This document shows, one piece after another, positions 16,959 through 25,962 of a DNA stretch of 64,000 bases. The stretch is from Corynebacterium occultum (GTDB lineage: Bacteria > Actinomycetota > Actinomycetes > Mycobacteriales > Mycobacteriaceae). Position 1 is the first letter of the stretch, and every line of letters starts with the position of its first letter. The stretch covers positions 620,001 through 684,000 of the forward strand of contig NZ_CP046455.1 in assembly GCF_009734425.1 (NCBI RefSeq). The letters run 5' to 3'. The notes beneath the pieces are model-generated. The model saw only the letters and a list, made by a program, of their open reading frames with translations. It did not search any database and had not been told where the DNA came from. Both the position numbers and the translations under genes were made by a program.

Positions 16959-18731
16959 CTACTTGATCTCGAGCAGCACAGCACCCTTGGTCACGCCGGC
17001 GCCGGCCTCGGTGGCCAAGCCGGTGACGGTACCGGACTTGTGGGCCTTGACCGGGTTCTCCATCTTCATGGCTTCAAGGATGATGATGGTCTCACCCTCG
17101 GTGACCTCCTGGCCTTCCTCGACCTCAACCTTGATGACGGTGCCCTGCATCGGTGCGACCACGGCATCGCCGGAGGCGCCGCCCTTGGCGCCGCCGGAGC
17201 GACGCTTCTTGGCCTTCTTCTTCGCGGTGCCACCAGAGGTGATGCCGAAGCTGCCCGGCAGGGCGATCTCCACGCGACGACCGTCGATCTCGACGACGAC
17301 CTTCTGGGAGGGGAGGTTCTCATCCTCCTCGACATCCGCCGCATCGACATAAGGGGCGATGGGGTTGTCCCAGACCTCCTCGATCCACTTGGTGTAGACC
17401 TCGAACTTCTCACCATCCCCGATGAACGCCGGGTTCTCCACGATGTGGCGGTGGAAGGGGATCACCGTGGGCATACCCTCGATGATGTACTCATCCAGGG
17501 CACGCTTGGAGCGGCGCAGGGCCTCCTCGCGGGTTTCACCCCAGACGATCAGCTTGGCGAGCATGGAGTCGAACTGGCCACCGATGACCGAACCTTCCAC
17601 GACACCGGAGTCCATGCGGACACCCGGGCCGGAGGGCTCGCGGTAGGTGGTGATGGTGCCCGGGGCGGGCATGAAGTTGGAGCCGGCGTCCTCGCCGTTG
17701 ATGCGGAACTCGAAGGCGTGGCCATTCGGCTTCGGATCCTCGGTGAGGCGCAGTTCCTTGCCTTCGGCGATGCGGAACTGCTCACGCACCAGGTCCAGGC
17801 CGGTGGTGACCTCGGTGACGGGGTGCTCAACCTGCAGGCGAGTGTTGACCTCCAGGAAGGAGATCAGGCCGTCGGCACCGACCAGGTACTCCACGGTACC
17901 CGCACCGTAGTAGCCGGCCTCGTGGCAGATGGCCTTGGCGGAGTCATGGATGGTCTTGCGCTGCTCCTCGCTGAGGAAGGGGGCCGGGGCCTCCTCCACC
18001 AGCTTCTGGAAACGTCGCTGCAGGGAGCAGTCACGGGTGCCGGTGACGATGGCGTTGCCGTGCTGGTCGGCCAGGACCTGGGCCTCGACGTGGCGGGCCT
18101 TGTCCAGGTAGCGCTCCACGAAGCACTCCCCACGGCCGAAGGCGGCCACAGCTTCACGGGTGGCGGACTCGTAGAGGTCGGCGACCTCCTCAAGTTTGTA
18201 GGCCACCTTCATGCCACGACCACCGCCACCGAAGGCGGCCTTGATGGCGATCGGCAGACCATGCTCCTCGGCGAAGGTAACCACCTCGGAGGCGTCCTTG
18301 ACGGGCTCCTTGGTGCCCGGTGCCATCGGGGCATTGACCTTGGTGGCGATGTTGCGCGCGGTGACCTTGTCGCCGAGGCTGCGGATGGACTCCGGGGAGG
18401 GGCCGATCCAGATCAGTCCGGCGTCGATGACGGCCTGGGCAAAATCAGCGTTCTCGGAGAGGAAGCCATAACCCGGGTGGATGGCATCCGCACCGGACTT
18501 CGCCGCGGCATCGAGGATCTTGTCGAAGACCAGGTAGGACTCGGCGGAGTTCTGGCCACCGAGGGCGAAAGCCTCATCGGCATAACCGACAAAGGGGGCG
18601 TCGGCATCCGGCTCGGCATATACGGCGACGCTGGCGATACCGGCATCCTGGGCCGCACGGAAAACGCGGATCGCGATTTCACCACGGTTGGCCACCAGGA
18701 CCTTCGTGATCTTCTTTGCCTCAACTGACAC
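16959..18731 (-). CDS. accBC: Acyl-CoA carboxylase alpha subunit (biotin carboxylase and carrier)
   Basis: This 590-residue fusion carries biotin carboxylase (about residues 8-455: [45 protein letters not shown]) and a C-terminal biotin carrier domain with EAMKM, Lys-556 being the biotin site. A Lys/Arg-rich hinge (KKKAKKRR near 505) joins them. It serves acetyl-CoA carboxylation for fatty acids and, with other beta subunits, mycolate precursors. The partners DtsR1, DtsR2 and AccE are encoded at 27070-30682. Start is GTG with a perfect AGGAGG 7 bp upstream (18739-18744). The leader holds palindromes at 18783-18802 and 18819-18837. Confidence 0.96.
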   Translation of the reverse strand: MSVEAKKITKVLVANRGEIAIRVFRAAQDAGIASVAVYAEPDADAPFVGYADEAFALGGQNSAESYLVFDKILDAAAKSGADAIHPGYGFLSENADFAQAVIDAGLIWIGPSPESIRSLGDKVTARNIATKVNAPMAPGTKEPVKDASEVVTFAEEHGLPIAIKAAFGGGGRGMKVAYKLEEVADLYESATREAVAAFGRGECFVERYLDKARHVEAQVLADQHGNAIVTGTRDCSLQRRFQKLVEEAPAPFLSEEQRKTIHDSAKAICHEAGYYGAGTVEYLVGADGLISFLEVNTRLQVEHPVTEVTTGLDLVREQFRIAEGKELRLTEDPKPNGHAFEFRINGEDAGSNFMPAPGTITTYREPSGPGVRMDSGVVEGSVIGGQFDSMLAKLIVWGETREEALRRSKRALDEYIIEGMPTVIPFHRHIVENPAFIGDGEKFEVYTKWIEEVWDNPIAPYVDAADVEEDENLPSQKVVVEIDGRRVEIALPGSFGITSGGTAKKKAKKRRSGGAKGGASGDAVVAPMQGTVIKVEVEEGQEVTEGETIIILEAMKMENPVKAHKSGTVTGLATEAGAGVTKGAVLLEIK

Positions 18732-18782
18732 GGGGAGTCCTCCTGGGTTGGAATCAGTTCATGTGGGCTTCAATGCCCTGGG

Positions 18783-18802
18783 ACGTGAGGGAACACTCAC
18801 GT
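18783..18802. promoter_or_regulatory. 20-bp palindrome upstream of accBC
   Basis: ACGTGAG-N6-CTCACGT is a perfect 7-bp inverted repeat 51 bp before accBC. It resembles a TetR- or GntR-type operator. Spacing does not fit GlxR (GTGA-N8-TCAC). A fatty-acid regulator is a plausible binder but that is inference. Confidence 0.5.
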
Positions 18803-18818
18803 TCTGTTCGCATAAAGC

Positions 18819-18837
18819 GCCCATCGTTTTGATGGGC
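18819..18837 (-). terminator. Hairpin between the rhodanese gene and accBC
   Basis: GCCCATC-N5-GATGGGC is a perfect 7-bp stem. On the minus strand it is followed by GCTTTAT, so it may be a weak terminator for the rhodanese gene, or part of the accBC leader. Confidence 0.4.
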
Positions 18838-18931
18838 AATAGGATAATTGTGGCATAACCGGCCACACTTTGATGTCGGTGGGGCCGGGTAAGTCGTTAC
18901 TTCAGGGGTAGCACGAATAACTTTCCGTTGC

Positions 18932-19798
18932 CTAATTACCCTGGTTTCCACCCCGGGCAATGGGCATGCGGACCATGTTGCCCCACTCCGCCCAGGAACC
19001 GTCGTAATTACGGATGTTCTGGAAACCCAGCAGGTACTTCAGCACGAACCAGGTATGGGCGGAACGATCCCCCATCTGACAGTAGACGATGCTCGGATCC
19101 GCCGGGTTCAGCTCAGCGTAGCTCTCCGCCAGCTCCGCGCGGGAACGGAAACGGGAGTTGGGGTGCACGGACTTGCCCCAGGGCAGGTTCCGGGCCGAGG
19201 GGATGTGACCGCCACGCAGCACACCGGGGGTCTCACCCTCACCGGCGAACTGCTCGGGGGAGCGCACGTCCACCAGGGCGGTGTCACTGTCGATCGCGGC
19301 ACGAACCTCGTCGACGAAGGCCCGCAGCGGAAGATCTTCGCGCGTGACGATGGGGTAGTCACTGGCAGGCAGATCGGGGACCATGAAGGAGGTGTCGCGC
19401 TCCTCCGCCATCCAGGCGTCACGGCCACCGTCGAGCAGTCGGACATCCTCATGCCCGAAGAGCTCGAACACCCAGAGGGTGAAAGAGGCCCACCAGTTGG
19501 ATTTGTCACCGTAGACGACGACGGTGTCATCCCGCTTGATGCCCTTGGAGCGCATCAGCTTGGCGAAGGCCTCACCGTCGATGAAATCACGGGTGACCGG
19601 ATCATTGAGGTCCTTGGCCCAGTCGATGCGCACCGCGGTGGGGATGTGGCCGATGTCGTAGAGGAGGGTGTCCTCATCCGATTCGACGACCCGCAGGCCC
19701 GGGGTCCCGAGGCGGGCGCTCAGCCATGAGGCGGAGACCAGACGCTCTGGGTGTGCGTATTCCGCAAACTGCGGGTTGGGATCGTGAGGAACAGCCAT
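18932..19798 (-). CDS. thtR: Thiosulfate sulfurtransferase (two-domain rhodanese)
   Basis: This 288-residue protein has two rhodanese domains. The catalytic loop is [12 protein letters not shown] with Cys-240; the N-terminal domain lacks a loop cysteine, as is usual. It moves sulfane sulfur from thiosulfate or mercaptopyruvate to an acceptor. An upstream frame continues to 19912, but the ATG at 19798 has GAAAGG about 9 bp before it and begins [11 protein letters not shown], as in homologues. It precedes accBC on the same strand with 200 bp between. Confidence 0.92.
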   Translation of the reverse strand: MAVPHDPNPQFAEYAHPERLVSASWLSARLGTPGLRVVESDEDTLLYDIGHIPTAVRIDWAKDLNDPVTRDFIDGEAFAKLMRSKGIKRDDTVVVYGDKSNWWASFTLWVFELFGHEDVRLLDGGRDAWMAEERDTSFMVPDLPASDYPIVTREDLPLRAFVDEVRAAIDSDTALVDVRSPEQFAGEGETPGVLRGGHIPSARNLPWGKSVHPNSRFRSRAELAESYAELNPADPSIVYCQMGDRSAHTWFVLKYLLGFQNIRNYDGSWAEWGNMVRMPIARGGNQGN

Positions 19799-20069
19799 GT
19801 TATCGGTGCCTTTCAGGTGCTGCGGGTTTTGTCCTTGTCCAAGATTAGTGCCTCGGCGCTGGGAATGGTCACCTGAGGCAGCCCTGTGTGTCCTGAGTAA
19901 CTCTGGAAACATCGCCGGCTGGTCCCCGTCGAAGCGGTCACCGGGAGGGTCGGATGTGTCTTTGCTAACTTCGGTGGTTCTGGTGAAGAGACTTCAGGGG
20001 ATGTTGCTTTATTCTTTCTGGGCAGGACCACTGTGGCCTGCGCCACCACAGTTTGAAATGAGGGTTTCC

Positions 20070-21140
20070 GTGCTTCAGAGCATCGTTATCTTTGAGGTGG
20101 AGGGCGGGTCCGACAAGTTCATTGACGGCCACCGTCGCGACACCATGCCCATCGTTGCAGCTCTGCGTGCGCAGGGCTGGAACACCGAGGTCCTGTACTA
20201 CCGCCCGGAGTGGACCGAAGACCTCCACGATTACGTCACCGCGAATTTCAGCGGCTACATCTCCCGGGTCAACCCCGGCAACATCCCCGGCGGTGAGAAG
20301 GGCTACTTCGATCTGCTGACCCGCCTGGCGGAAGCCGGCCTGGTGGGCATGTCCACCCCGGCGGAGATGATGGCCTACGGAGCCAAGGACGCCCTGGTCA
20401 AGCTCAACGACACCGACCTGGTACCGGCCGACACCGCCGCCTACTACGACGTGCCCAGCTTCCGGGACACCTTCCCCGCCTCCCTGTCCTACGGGGAACG
20501 GGTGCTCAAGCAGAACCGTGGCTCCACCGGATCCGGAATCTGGCGGGTCCAGCTGGTGGACAAGGAACTGGCTGCCCAGATTGCGCCGGGCACCCCGCTG
20601 CCGCTGGACACCGAACTCAAGTGCACCGAGGCGGTGGACAACCACACTGAAATTCTTCAGCTGGGGGAGTTCATGGACTTCTGCGAGCAGTACATCATCG
20701 GTGACAACGGCATGCTGGTGGACATGCGCTTCATGCCGCGCATCGTCGAGGGGGAGATCCGGATCCTGCTGGTCGGCCCGCACCCCGTGTTCGTGGTGCA
20801 CAAGAAGCCGGCCGAGGGGGGCGATAATTTCTCCGCCACCCTCTTCTCCGGGGCGAAGTACACCTATGACAAGCCGTCGGCCTGGCAGGAACTGGTGGAC
20901 ATGTTCGCCGAGGCGCGGCCGGTGATCGCCGAGAAGCTCGGCGGTGATGATATTCCGCTGATCTGGACCGCGGACTTCATGCTGGACACCGCCGGGGACG
21001 GCTCGGACACCTATGTGCTGGGGGAGATCAACTGCTCCTGCGTGGGGTTCACCTCAGAGCTGGACATGGGTATCCAGGAACTGGTGGCCCGGGAGGCCAT
21101 CGCCCGGGTCAACGCCCGGGCGGGTGTCCCGGTAGCCTAG
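20070..21140 (+). CDS. Cj0069-family protein, ATP-grasp-like, function unknown
   Basis: This protein has about 356 residues. It contains GERVLKQNRGSTGSGIW near residue 150, NGMLVDMRFMPRIVEGEIRILLVG near 215, and GEINCSCVGFTSELD near the end; this order (nucleotide-loop-like Gly-rich turn, acidic strand, GEIN) recalls ATP-grasp ligases. I know the family only as Cj0069-type proteins without an assigned reaction. I prefer the GTG at 20070, because TGAGGG sits 5 bp before it; the ATG at 20058 has no ribosome binding site. A hairpin ACTGTGG-N9-CCACAGT lies at 20030-20052. It converges with the DUF3151 gene, overlapping 4 bp. Confidence 0.72.
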   Translation: MLQSIVIFEVEGGSDKFIDGHRRDTMPIVAALRAQGWNTEVLYYRPEWTEDLHDYVTANFSGYISRVNPGNIPGGEKGYFDLLTRLAEAGLVGMSTPAEMMAYGAKDALVKLNDTDLVPADTAAYYDVPSFRDTFPASLSYGERVLKQNRGSTGSGIWRVQLVDKELAAQIAPGTPLPLDTELKCTEAVDNHTEILQLGEFMDFCEQYIIGDNGMLVDMRFMPRIVEGEIRILLVGPHPVFVVHKKPAEGGDNFSATLFSGAKYTYDKPSAWQELVDMFAEARPVIAEKLGGDDIPLIWTADFMLDTAGDGSDTYVLGEINCSCVGFTSELDMGIQELVAREAIARVNARAGVPVA

Positions 21141-21550
21141 GAATCAAGCAGGGTGGTCACACAGGCCGGGTCGCTGTCCGAGAGCAGGGCCCGGCAGCGG
21201 TCATATTCGGCATCCTCGCCGATGGCCCTGGCCGCCAGGGCGAGAGCCGCGATGGCACGCAGCACACCCTGATTCGGTTCATGCTCATAGGGGACCGAAC
21301 CCCAGCCTTTCCAGCCATTGCCGCGCAAGCGGTCCAGGCCCCGGTGGTAGCCGGTGCGTGCCAGGGCGTAGGCGATCAACTTCTCATCGGTGTTCTCGGC
21401 ATTCTTGAGCGCCTCCTCGGCCCGCAGGGCCCACACCAGTGGGCTATCCGGGTGAGCGAGAGCGGTGTCATTGTCAGCGGGGTTCTTGGCCACGGCCGGA
21501 TCCTCGGGGAGTTTCACGGGTGGCGGGGCCATCATGTCTTTCATCTGCAT
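21137..21550 (-). CDS. DUF3151 family protein
   Basis: This 137-residue acidic, helical protein is conserved in actinobacteria as DUF3151. Visible family stretches are DSPLVWALRAEEAL near residue 37, AYALARTGYHRGLDRLRGNGWKG near 62 and PNQGVLRAIAALALAARAIGE near 95. No signal peptide or membrane helix is seen. Upstream in-frame ATGs exist to 21655, but GTGGAG precedes the ATG at 21550 and the conserved part starts after it. Function unknown. Confidence 0.82.
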   Translation of the reverse strand: MQMKDMMAPPPVKLPEDPAVAKNPADNDTALAHPDSPLVWALRAEEALKNAENTDEKLIAYALARTGYHRGLDRLRGNGWKGWGSVPYEHEPNQGVLRAIAALALAARAIGEDAEYDRCRALLSDSDPACVTTLLDS

Positions 21551-21663
21551 GGTCTCCACTCTAGGTCCAGATTCCCCGAGACCGCAGATGAAGGCCCGCC
21601 CGGCTTCTCTTGGTAGCGTGTAACGGGTCATCAGACCCATTCGTTTCGGAGGCAAGCATTTTC

Positions 21664-23796
21664 ATGGGTACCACCCGGGATTCACTACGGACGGCTCCCT
21701 ACCGATACGACCTCGACGGCCTCCGGGGCATCGCGATCGCTTTCGTGGTGCTCTTCCACGTCTTCGTCGGCAGGGTCTCCGGTGGGGTGGATGTCTTCCT
21801 GCTGCTCTCCGGCTATTTCTTCCTCGGCTCGCAGCTACGTTATGCGGCCCGCCCGGATGCTTCCCTGAACATGTGGTGGCCGATCTGGCGCACCCTGCGC
21901 AGACTGCTGCCGGGGCTGGTGCTGGTGCTCGCCACCACCGCGGTGGGCATCGTCATCTTCGCCCCGGAACTACGCAACCTCAACGTCGCCCGGCAGCTGA
22001 CCGCCAGCCTGCTCTATTTCCAGAACTGGGAGCTCGCGGACCAAGGGGCGGACTATAACGTCGCCTCCAACACGGTCAGCCCGCTGCAGCACCTCTGGTC
22101 GATGTCGGTGCAGGGGCAGTTCTATCTCTTCGCCATCCTGGTGGCCACCATCATCTCCTTCGTGTTGCGCGGACAACGTCGCCGCCGGGTGGGGGTTTCC
22201 GAGGCTGCTGAGCTGGCCGGTCCGCTGCTGCTGGCGCTGACGGTATTCTCCTTCGGCTACGCCATCGTGATGCATTTCATCAACCAGCCGCTGAACTACT
22301 ACTCCACCTGGACCCGCTTCTGGGAACTGACGCTGGGTGGGTTGCTGGTGCTCTATGGCACCCGGTTGAGCCTGGCTGGCTGGGTGAAGGAGATCTTCAC
22401 CATCGTCGGCCTGTTCATGGTACTGACCACCGGTTTCTTCTTTGACGGAGCCACCCAGTTCCCCGGCCCGGCCACGCTCTACCCGATCATCGGTGCGGTG
22501 CTGGTGATCCTCGGTGGCGGCAAGGTTGCCGGGCTACTGGGGTCGAAGGTGATGCGTTGGCTGGGTGATATCGCCTACCCGCTCTACCTGTGGCACTGGC
22601 CGTTGCTGATCCTGGCCAGCGTCGCCCTCGAGGTGGAGACCCCGGGCCCGGTCCTGGGTGTCCTGGTTGTATTGGCCTCGCTGCTGCTGGCGGACCTGAC
22701 CCACCGCTTCGTCGATAAGCCCCTGGCCCAGCACGCCAAACGCCCCCCGCGGGAGGAGAAGCGGGCACAGGTCGCCTGGCAGCAGCTGCATGCCACCGGG
22801 CCGGCGAGGGCGCGTGCCCTGGGCGGTGTGGTGGTGGCGGTCGCCATGGCGGCGCTGCTCAGCCTCCAACCGGCACTGCAGCTGCGTGTCAATGCCGTCG
22901 ACGGGGAGTTCCTCGACCCCCGTATTTACCCGGGGGCCGCAGCCCTGGCCGGTGCCCCGGTGCCGGAGGCGAAATTCAAACCGGACCCCACGGTGCTGGG
23001 CCAGCTGCTGCCACCCTCCTGGCTGCAGGGCTGCATGTCCACCTTCGAGGATTCCCCCGATATCCTGCCCGCCGACCGGGAGCAGGAACGCGATCCGGAG
23101 GCCTGCCGCTTCGGCAATATCGGCTCAGACACCGTCGTTTATCTGACCGGTGGCTCCCATGCAGAGCAGTGGATAACCCCCCTGAATCAGCTGGGCCAGG
23201 AGCATGATTTTGAGGTTGTGCCGCTGGTGCGCCAATCCTGCCCCAACTTCGCCGCGGACCTGGACGGGCTCTTCCTCCCGGAGTGTGAGGAGTTCAACCA
23301 GAACGTCCTGGCGCGTATCGCTGAGGATCGCCCCGATGTGGTGGTCTCCACCTCCACCCGTCCCTTCGTGGAACAGGCCAGCGTCCTGGAGGAGGTACCC
23401 ACCAGCTACACCACCTTCTGGGAGTTCCTGGCGGATGAGCAGATCCCCTTCATCGGTCTGCGGGACAACCCCTGGTCCATCTTCGAGGATGGCACTGAGC
23501 GAAATATCCCGCTCTGTGTCTACGAGACCGGTGATGTCCTCGGCTGCGGGGTGCCGCGCGGGGATGTCTACCTCGCGGAGGATCCCGCCGCCCCCTACCT
23601 TGACCCCCAACCCGAAATGAAGGCCGTGGACACCTCGGACTGGTTCTGCCCCGATCAGAATTGCCCGGCCGTGATCGGAAATATCCACGTCTACCGGGAT
23701 GCCAACCACATGTCGAACGCCTACGCCCTGACCCTGGCGCCCTTCCTCTGGGAGGAGATCAAGGAGTTCTTCCCGGCCCCTGTGCCAGCTCAGTAA
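21664..23796 (+). CDS. Membrane acyltransferase 3 (OafA type) with C-terminal SGNH domain
   Basis: This 710-residue protein has about ten membrane helices in residues 10-420, starting RYDLDGLRGIAIAFVVLFHV, the acyltransferase-3 signature with its catalytic His, and SVQGQFYLFAIL near 150. The outer C-terminal part (about 480-710) is an SGNH-hydrolase-like domain: YLTGGSHAEQW near residue 494 and DANHMSNAYA near the end. The usual GDSH is GGSH here, so the oxyanion/turn residue differs. Such proteins O-acylate cell-wall sugars or lipids. GGAGG at 21648-21652 is 11 bp from the ATG. Its end overlaps the convergent META-like gene by 7 bp. Confidence 0.9.
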   Translation: MGTTRDSLRTAPYRYDLDGLRGIAIAFVVLFHVFVGRVSGGVDVFLLLSGYFFLGSQLRYAARPDASLNMWWPIWRTLRRLLPGLVLVLATTAVGIVIFAPELRNLNVARQLTASLLYFQNWELADQGADYNVASNTVSPLQHLWSMSVQGQFYLFAILVATIISFVLRGQRRRRVGVSEAAELAGPLLLALTVFSFGYAIVMHFINQPLNYYSTWTRFWELTLGGLLVLYGTRLSLAGWVKEIFTIVGLFMVLTTGFFFDGATQFPGPATLYPIIGAVLVILGGGKVAGLLGSKVMRWLGDIAYPLYLWHWPLLILASVALEVETPGPVLGVLVVLASLLLADLTHRFVDKPLAQHAKRPPREEKRAQVAWQQLHATGPARARALGGVVVAVAMAALLSLQPALQLRVNAVDGEFLDPRIYPGAAALAGAPVPEAKFKPDPTVLGQLLPPSWLQGCMSTFEDSPDILPADREQERDPEACRFGNIGSDTVVYLTGGSHAEQWITPLNQLGQEHDFEVVPLVRQSCPNFAADLDGLFLPECEEFNQNVLARIAEDRPDVVVSTSTRPFVEQASVLEEVPTSYTTFWEFLADEQIPFIGLRDNPWSIFEDGTERNIPLCVYETGDVLGCGVPRGDVYLAEDPAAPYLDPQPEMKAVDTSDWFCPDQNCPAVIGNIHVYRDANHMSNAYALTLAPFLWEEIKEFFPAPVPAQ

Positions 23797-24242
23797 CGGC
23801 GGATGAGAACCCCCAGGGGCTGCCCTGCCTGATCGAAGAGATGCAGGGTTTCGCCGTCGAGAACACCGCTGTGGGCATGCTGCAGCCAGGTGTCCACCCC
23901 TTCGCAGGACATCAGGGTGAAAGCCCCCATCTGGAAGCGGAGCTCTTCACCATCCCGGGTCCAGGTTCCGCTGCCGCTGTTGCAGCCGTCGAAGGCGGTG
24001 AAGTTCCGCTGGTCAGGGTGCAGGTGGATCCAGGGGAGGTGGTCTTCGGCAGGTGGTGGGGGATAACCGGCCAACAGTTCCGGGAAGGCCTCCCAGGGGT
24101 GCGCTGGGGGCGCTGTAGCCGGGGGTTCAGCCACGTAGAGAGGGCCCTGCTCCGGGATGGTGGGTGGGGTTGTGGGGGTGAGAGAAATGGCGATCACCGC
24201 GAGCATGGCGAAGACGTGGGCGATGGTGTCAGAAAAGACCAT
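23790..24242 (-). CDS. Small secreted META/HslJ-like protein, copy 1
   Basis: This 150-residue protein starts with a hydrophobic signal-like segment (VFAMLAVIAISLTP) and a Pro-rich linker. The body has the META/HslJ pattern: FDGCNSGSGTW near residue 84, a strand, then TLMSCEG near 108, followed by a hydrophobic strand pair. It resembles copies 2 and 3 in pattern, but not closely in sequence. An IS630 element ends 12 bp upstream of its start, so its native promoter is probably lost. No clear ribosome binding site is seen. Function of META proteins in this genus is unknown. Confidence 0.7.
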   Translation of the reverse strand: MVFSDTIAHVFAMLAVIAISLTPTTPPTIPEQGPLYVAEPPATAPPAHPWEAFPELLAGYPPPPAEDHLPWIHLHPDQRNFTAFDGCNSGSGTWTRDGEELRFQMGAFTLMSCEGVDTWLQHAHSGVLDGETLHLFDQAGQPLGVLIRRY

Positions 24243-24254
24243 GAGCTGAAGCTA

Positions 24255-24278
24255 TAGCTCTCTCAAATCAAAAGCTTC
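24255..24278. repeat. Left terminal inverted repeat of the IS630 element
   Basis: 24 bp, one mismatch with the complement of 25380-25403. Confidence 0.88.
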
Positions 24279-24288
24279 ACCCACCAGG

Positions 24289-25323
24289 TCAGATCCGGTA
24301 GGAAAAAGTTGATGACGCAATAAACGTCTCAAACCCAACCACGGTGTCCTCAAAGTGCAATCGCTGGCGGTTGCTGATCGCTGCTTTCGCCTCGTTCCAC
24401 ACCTTCTCAATCGGATTATGATCCGGTGCATAGGGTGGCAACCACACCAGGTGCACGTTGGCCAATACATTGCCTTCATCCAGGTGCTCGCGGAGCTTCT
24501 TTGACCTGTGCCACCTCGCGTTATCCCACACCACGGTGATCTTCTTGCCCGGATGCCTGTCCACCAAGGTGGTCAGTGCCCGGGTGATGGTCTCGGTGTT
24601 CTGCCACGTCAACCGCAGTAAATCCATCTCGCCGGTGGTCTGTGACAGGAACCCGATGTAGGACTGTGCCTGACGGATGCGATCCACACTTAACGTTGTG
24701 GGATGACCCTTGTGTATCCAGGCTTTACGTACTTCTGCTTCATGCTCAACACGGACTTCATCAGCAGCAAAAACCACCTGGCCTGGATCTTTAAGTGCAT
24801 CTGCGATCTCGTCACGGATCTGGGCCATCCGGGCATCAATGTCTGCGTCACTGCCGCGGCGTTTATCAAAGACCTGTGGGTATTTAAAGCTCAGGCCCGC
24901 ATGCCGAAGCAGCAGGTGGTAGGTGGTATCAGAGTCGTAGACGACATCAAACTGGCTGGCTATCCAGTCTTTTACCTGTGGCACGGTCCAGAACTGGGCT
25001 GGGATGCCCCTAGTGGACGGCGGCTGGGATAGGGCCGTGGCTATCTCTGCGCGTTGTGCCGGGGTGAGTTTTGAGGCGTTGGTATTGGCTGCGTGGCCGG
25101 TGAAAAGGCTGGCGATCCGTAGTCGGTTGAACTCCAGAATCCAGGTGGTAATGGTGGAGGGTTGCCGCTCGACGAACCGGGCGATGATGTCCGGGGTCAC
25201 GCCGTCATCAAGAAGCAGGAGTGCTTCGGCTTTGTGTTGGACGAGGCTGAATCGGGAGCGTTTATAGGTTTTGAGGATGGTGATTTCCTCACCCGTGAGG
25301 GCGGTGGTCAAGGTTGCGGCCAT
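24289..25323 (-). CDS. IS630-family transposase
   Basis: This 344-residue DDE transposase has an N-terminal HTH region (about residues 38-70, IIARFVERQPSTITTWI) and a second winged part near 100-150. The catalytic triad is readable as Asp-188 in FAADEV, Asp-267 in VVWDNARWH and Glu-306 in NPIEKVW, the usual D-D-E spacing for the family. The frame is uninterrupted, so the enzyme is probably active. The gene fills the element. Confidence 0.95.
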   Translation of the reverse strand: MAATLTTALTGEEITILKTYKRSRFSLVQHKAEALLLLDDGVTPDIIARFVERQPSTITTWILEFNRLRIASLFTGHAANTNASKLTPAQRAEIATALSQPPSTRGIPAQFWTVPQVKDWIASQFDVVYDSDTTYHLLLRHAGLSFKYPQVFDKRRGSDADIDARMAQIRDEIADALKDPGQVVFAADEVRVEHEAEVRKAWIHKGHPTTLSVDRIRQAQSYIGFLSQTTGEMDLLRLTWQNTETITRALTTLVDRHPGKKITVVWDNARWHRSKKLREHLDEGNVLANVHLVWLPPYAPDHNPIEKVWNEAKAAISNRQRLHFEDTVVGFETFIASSTFSYRI

Positions 25324-25379
25324 GGTTAGAAAGTCAACAACCCTGGTGAAGCGGATCAGCGCTCAAACACGCTTATCAG

Positions 25380-25403
25380 GAAGCTTTTGTTTTGAGAGAG
25401 CTA
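25380..25403. repeat. Right terminal inverted repeat of the IS630 element
   Basis: 24 bp, the complement of the left end with one mismatch; followed by the TA duplication. Confidence 0.88.
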
Positions 25404-25430
25404 TAACAACGCCCCGCACACCCCGGCCAG

Positions 25431-25454
25431 CCCCCTTTAGCGGGGGGGGGGGGG
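25431..25454. repeat. C5/G13 hairpin and homopolymer behind META copy 2
   Basis: CCCCC at 25431-25435 can pair with part of a 13-G run at 25442-25454. It lies just beyond the stop of copy 2 and may act as its terminator. The G run resembles the 17-G run behind accBC. Confidence 0.6.
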
Positions 25455-25458
25455 AGCC

Positions 25459-25863
25459 TCAGCGAGCCTGGGGGACCGCGACCAAAGTGCCCAGCAGGTT
25501 GCCCTCGACATCGAAGGTCAGGAGCTTATCTCCCTCGATCAGGGCGCTTGCAGCTCTTTCCACCCGCTGATCAGTGCCCAGCATGCAGGACATGGCGGTC
25601 TGGGTACGGTCACTCAAGTCGATGAATCCCTCGGCGTTCTCCTGCCACCGGCCGCTGAGACCATTGCAACCGTCCGTGCCGTAGAGATCCCCGTTCTCGG
25701 CCAGGGAGAGCCGTGGTTGGTCGCGGAGGAACGTGGAGGAGAGGGGCACCGGGGCAACCCAGGTGGGGTCCGGATAGAAGGGCGTCTCAGGGGCGAGGGA
25801 GGAGCCGGAACTCAAGGCGCTGGAAAGGGCGAGGCTGATGATGGCGGTGCTGCTCAGCGGCAT
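25459..25863 (-). CDS. Small secreted META/HslJ-like protein, copy 2
   Basis: This 134-residue protein has a short hydrophobic N-terminus (TAIISLALSSALSSGS) fitting a signal peptide. The body shows GTDGCNGLSGRW near residue 66 and TAMSCMLG near 90, the META pattern, then LLTFDVEGNLLGTLV. I chose the ATG at 25863; the frame is open to 25932, but that extension is Lys/Pro-rich and would bury the signal peptide. AGGACC precedes it by about 8 bp. It is tandem with copy 3. Confidence 0.68.
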   Translation of the reverse strand: MPLSSTAIISLALSSALSSGSSLAPETPFYPDPTWVAPVPLSSTFLRDQPRLSLAENGDLYGTDGCNGLSGRWQENAEGFIDLSDRTQTAMSCMLGTDQRVERAASALIEGDKLLTFDVEGNLLGTLVAVPQAR

Positions 25864-25962
25864 GCTCAAAGGTCCTGTCTTCTTGAAAAAGCTGTGGCCC
25901 GGAGCTGTGACCGGGAAAAGAATGGCGGGCATGGGATGAACTCAACCCCATGGCGAATGGGG

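Larger units (their letters stand above)
24255..25403 (-). mobile_element. Complete IS630-family insertion sequence
   Basis: An 1149-bp element carries one transposase gene. The 24-bp terminal inverted repeats (24255-24278 and 25380-25403, beginning TAGCTCTCTCAAA) differ at one position. TA dinucleotides flank both ends (24253-24254 and 25404-25405), the known IS630/Tc1 target duplication. The element looks intact and recent. Confidence 0.92.

Noticed and set aside
16878..18728. Long plus-strand frame opposite accBC, reading through the 17-G run
   Set aside because: No family resemblance, low-complexity composition, and accBC is certain.
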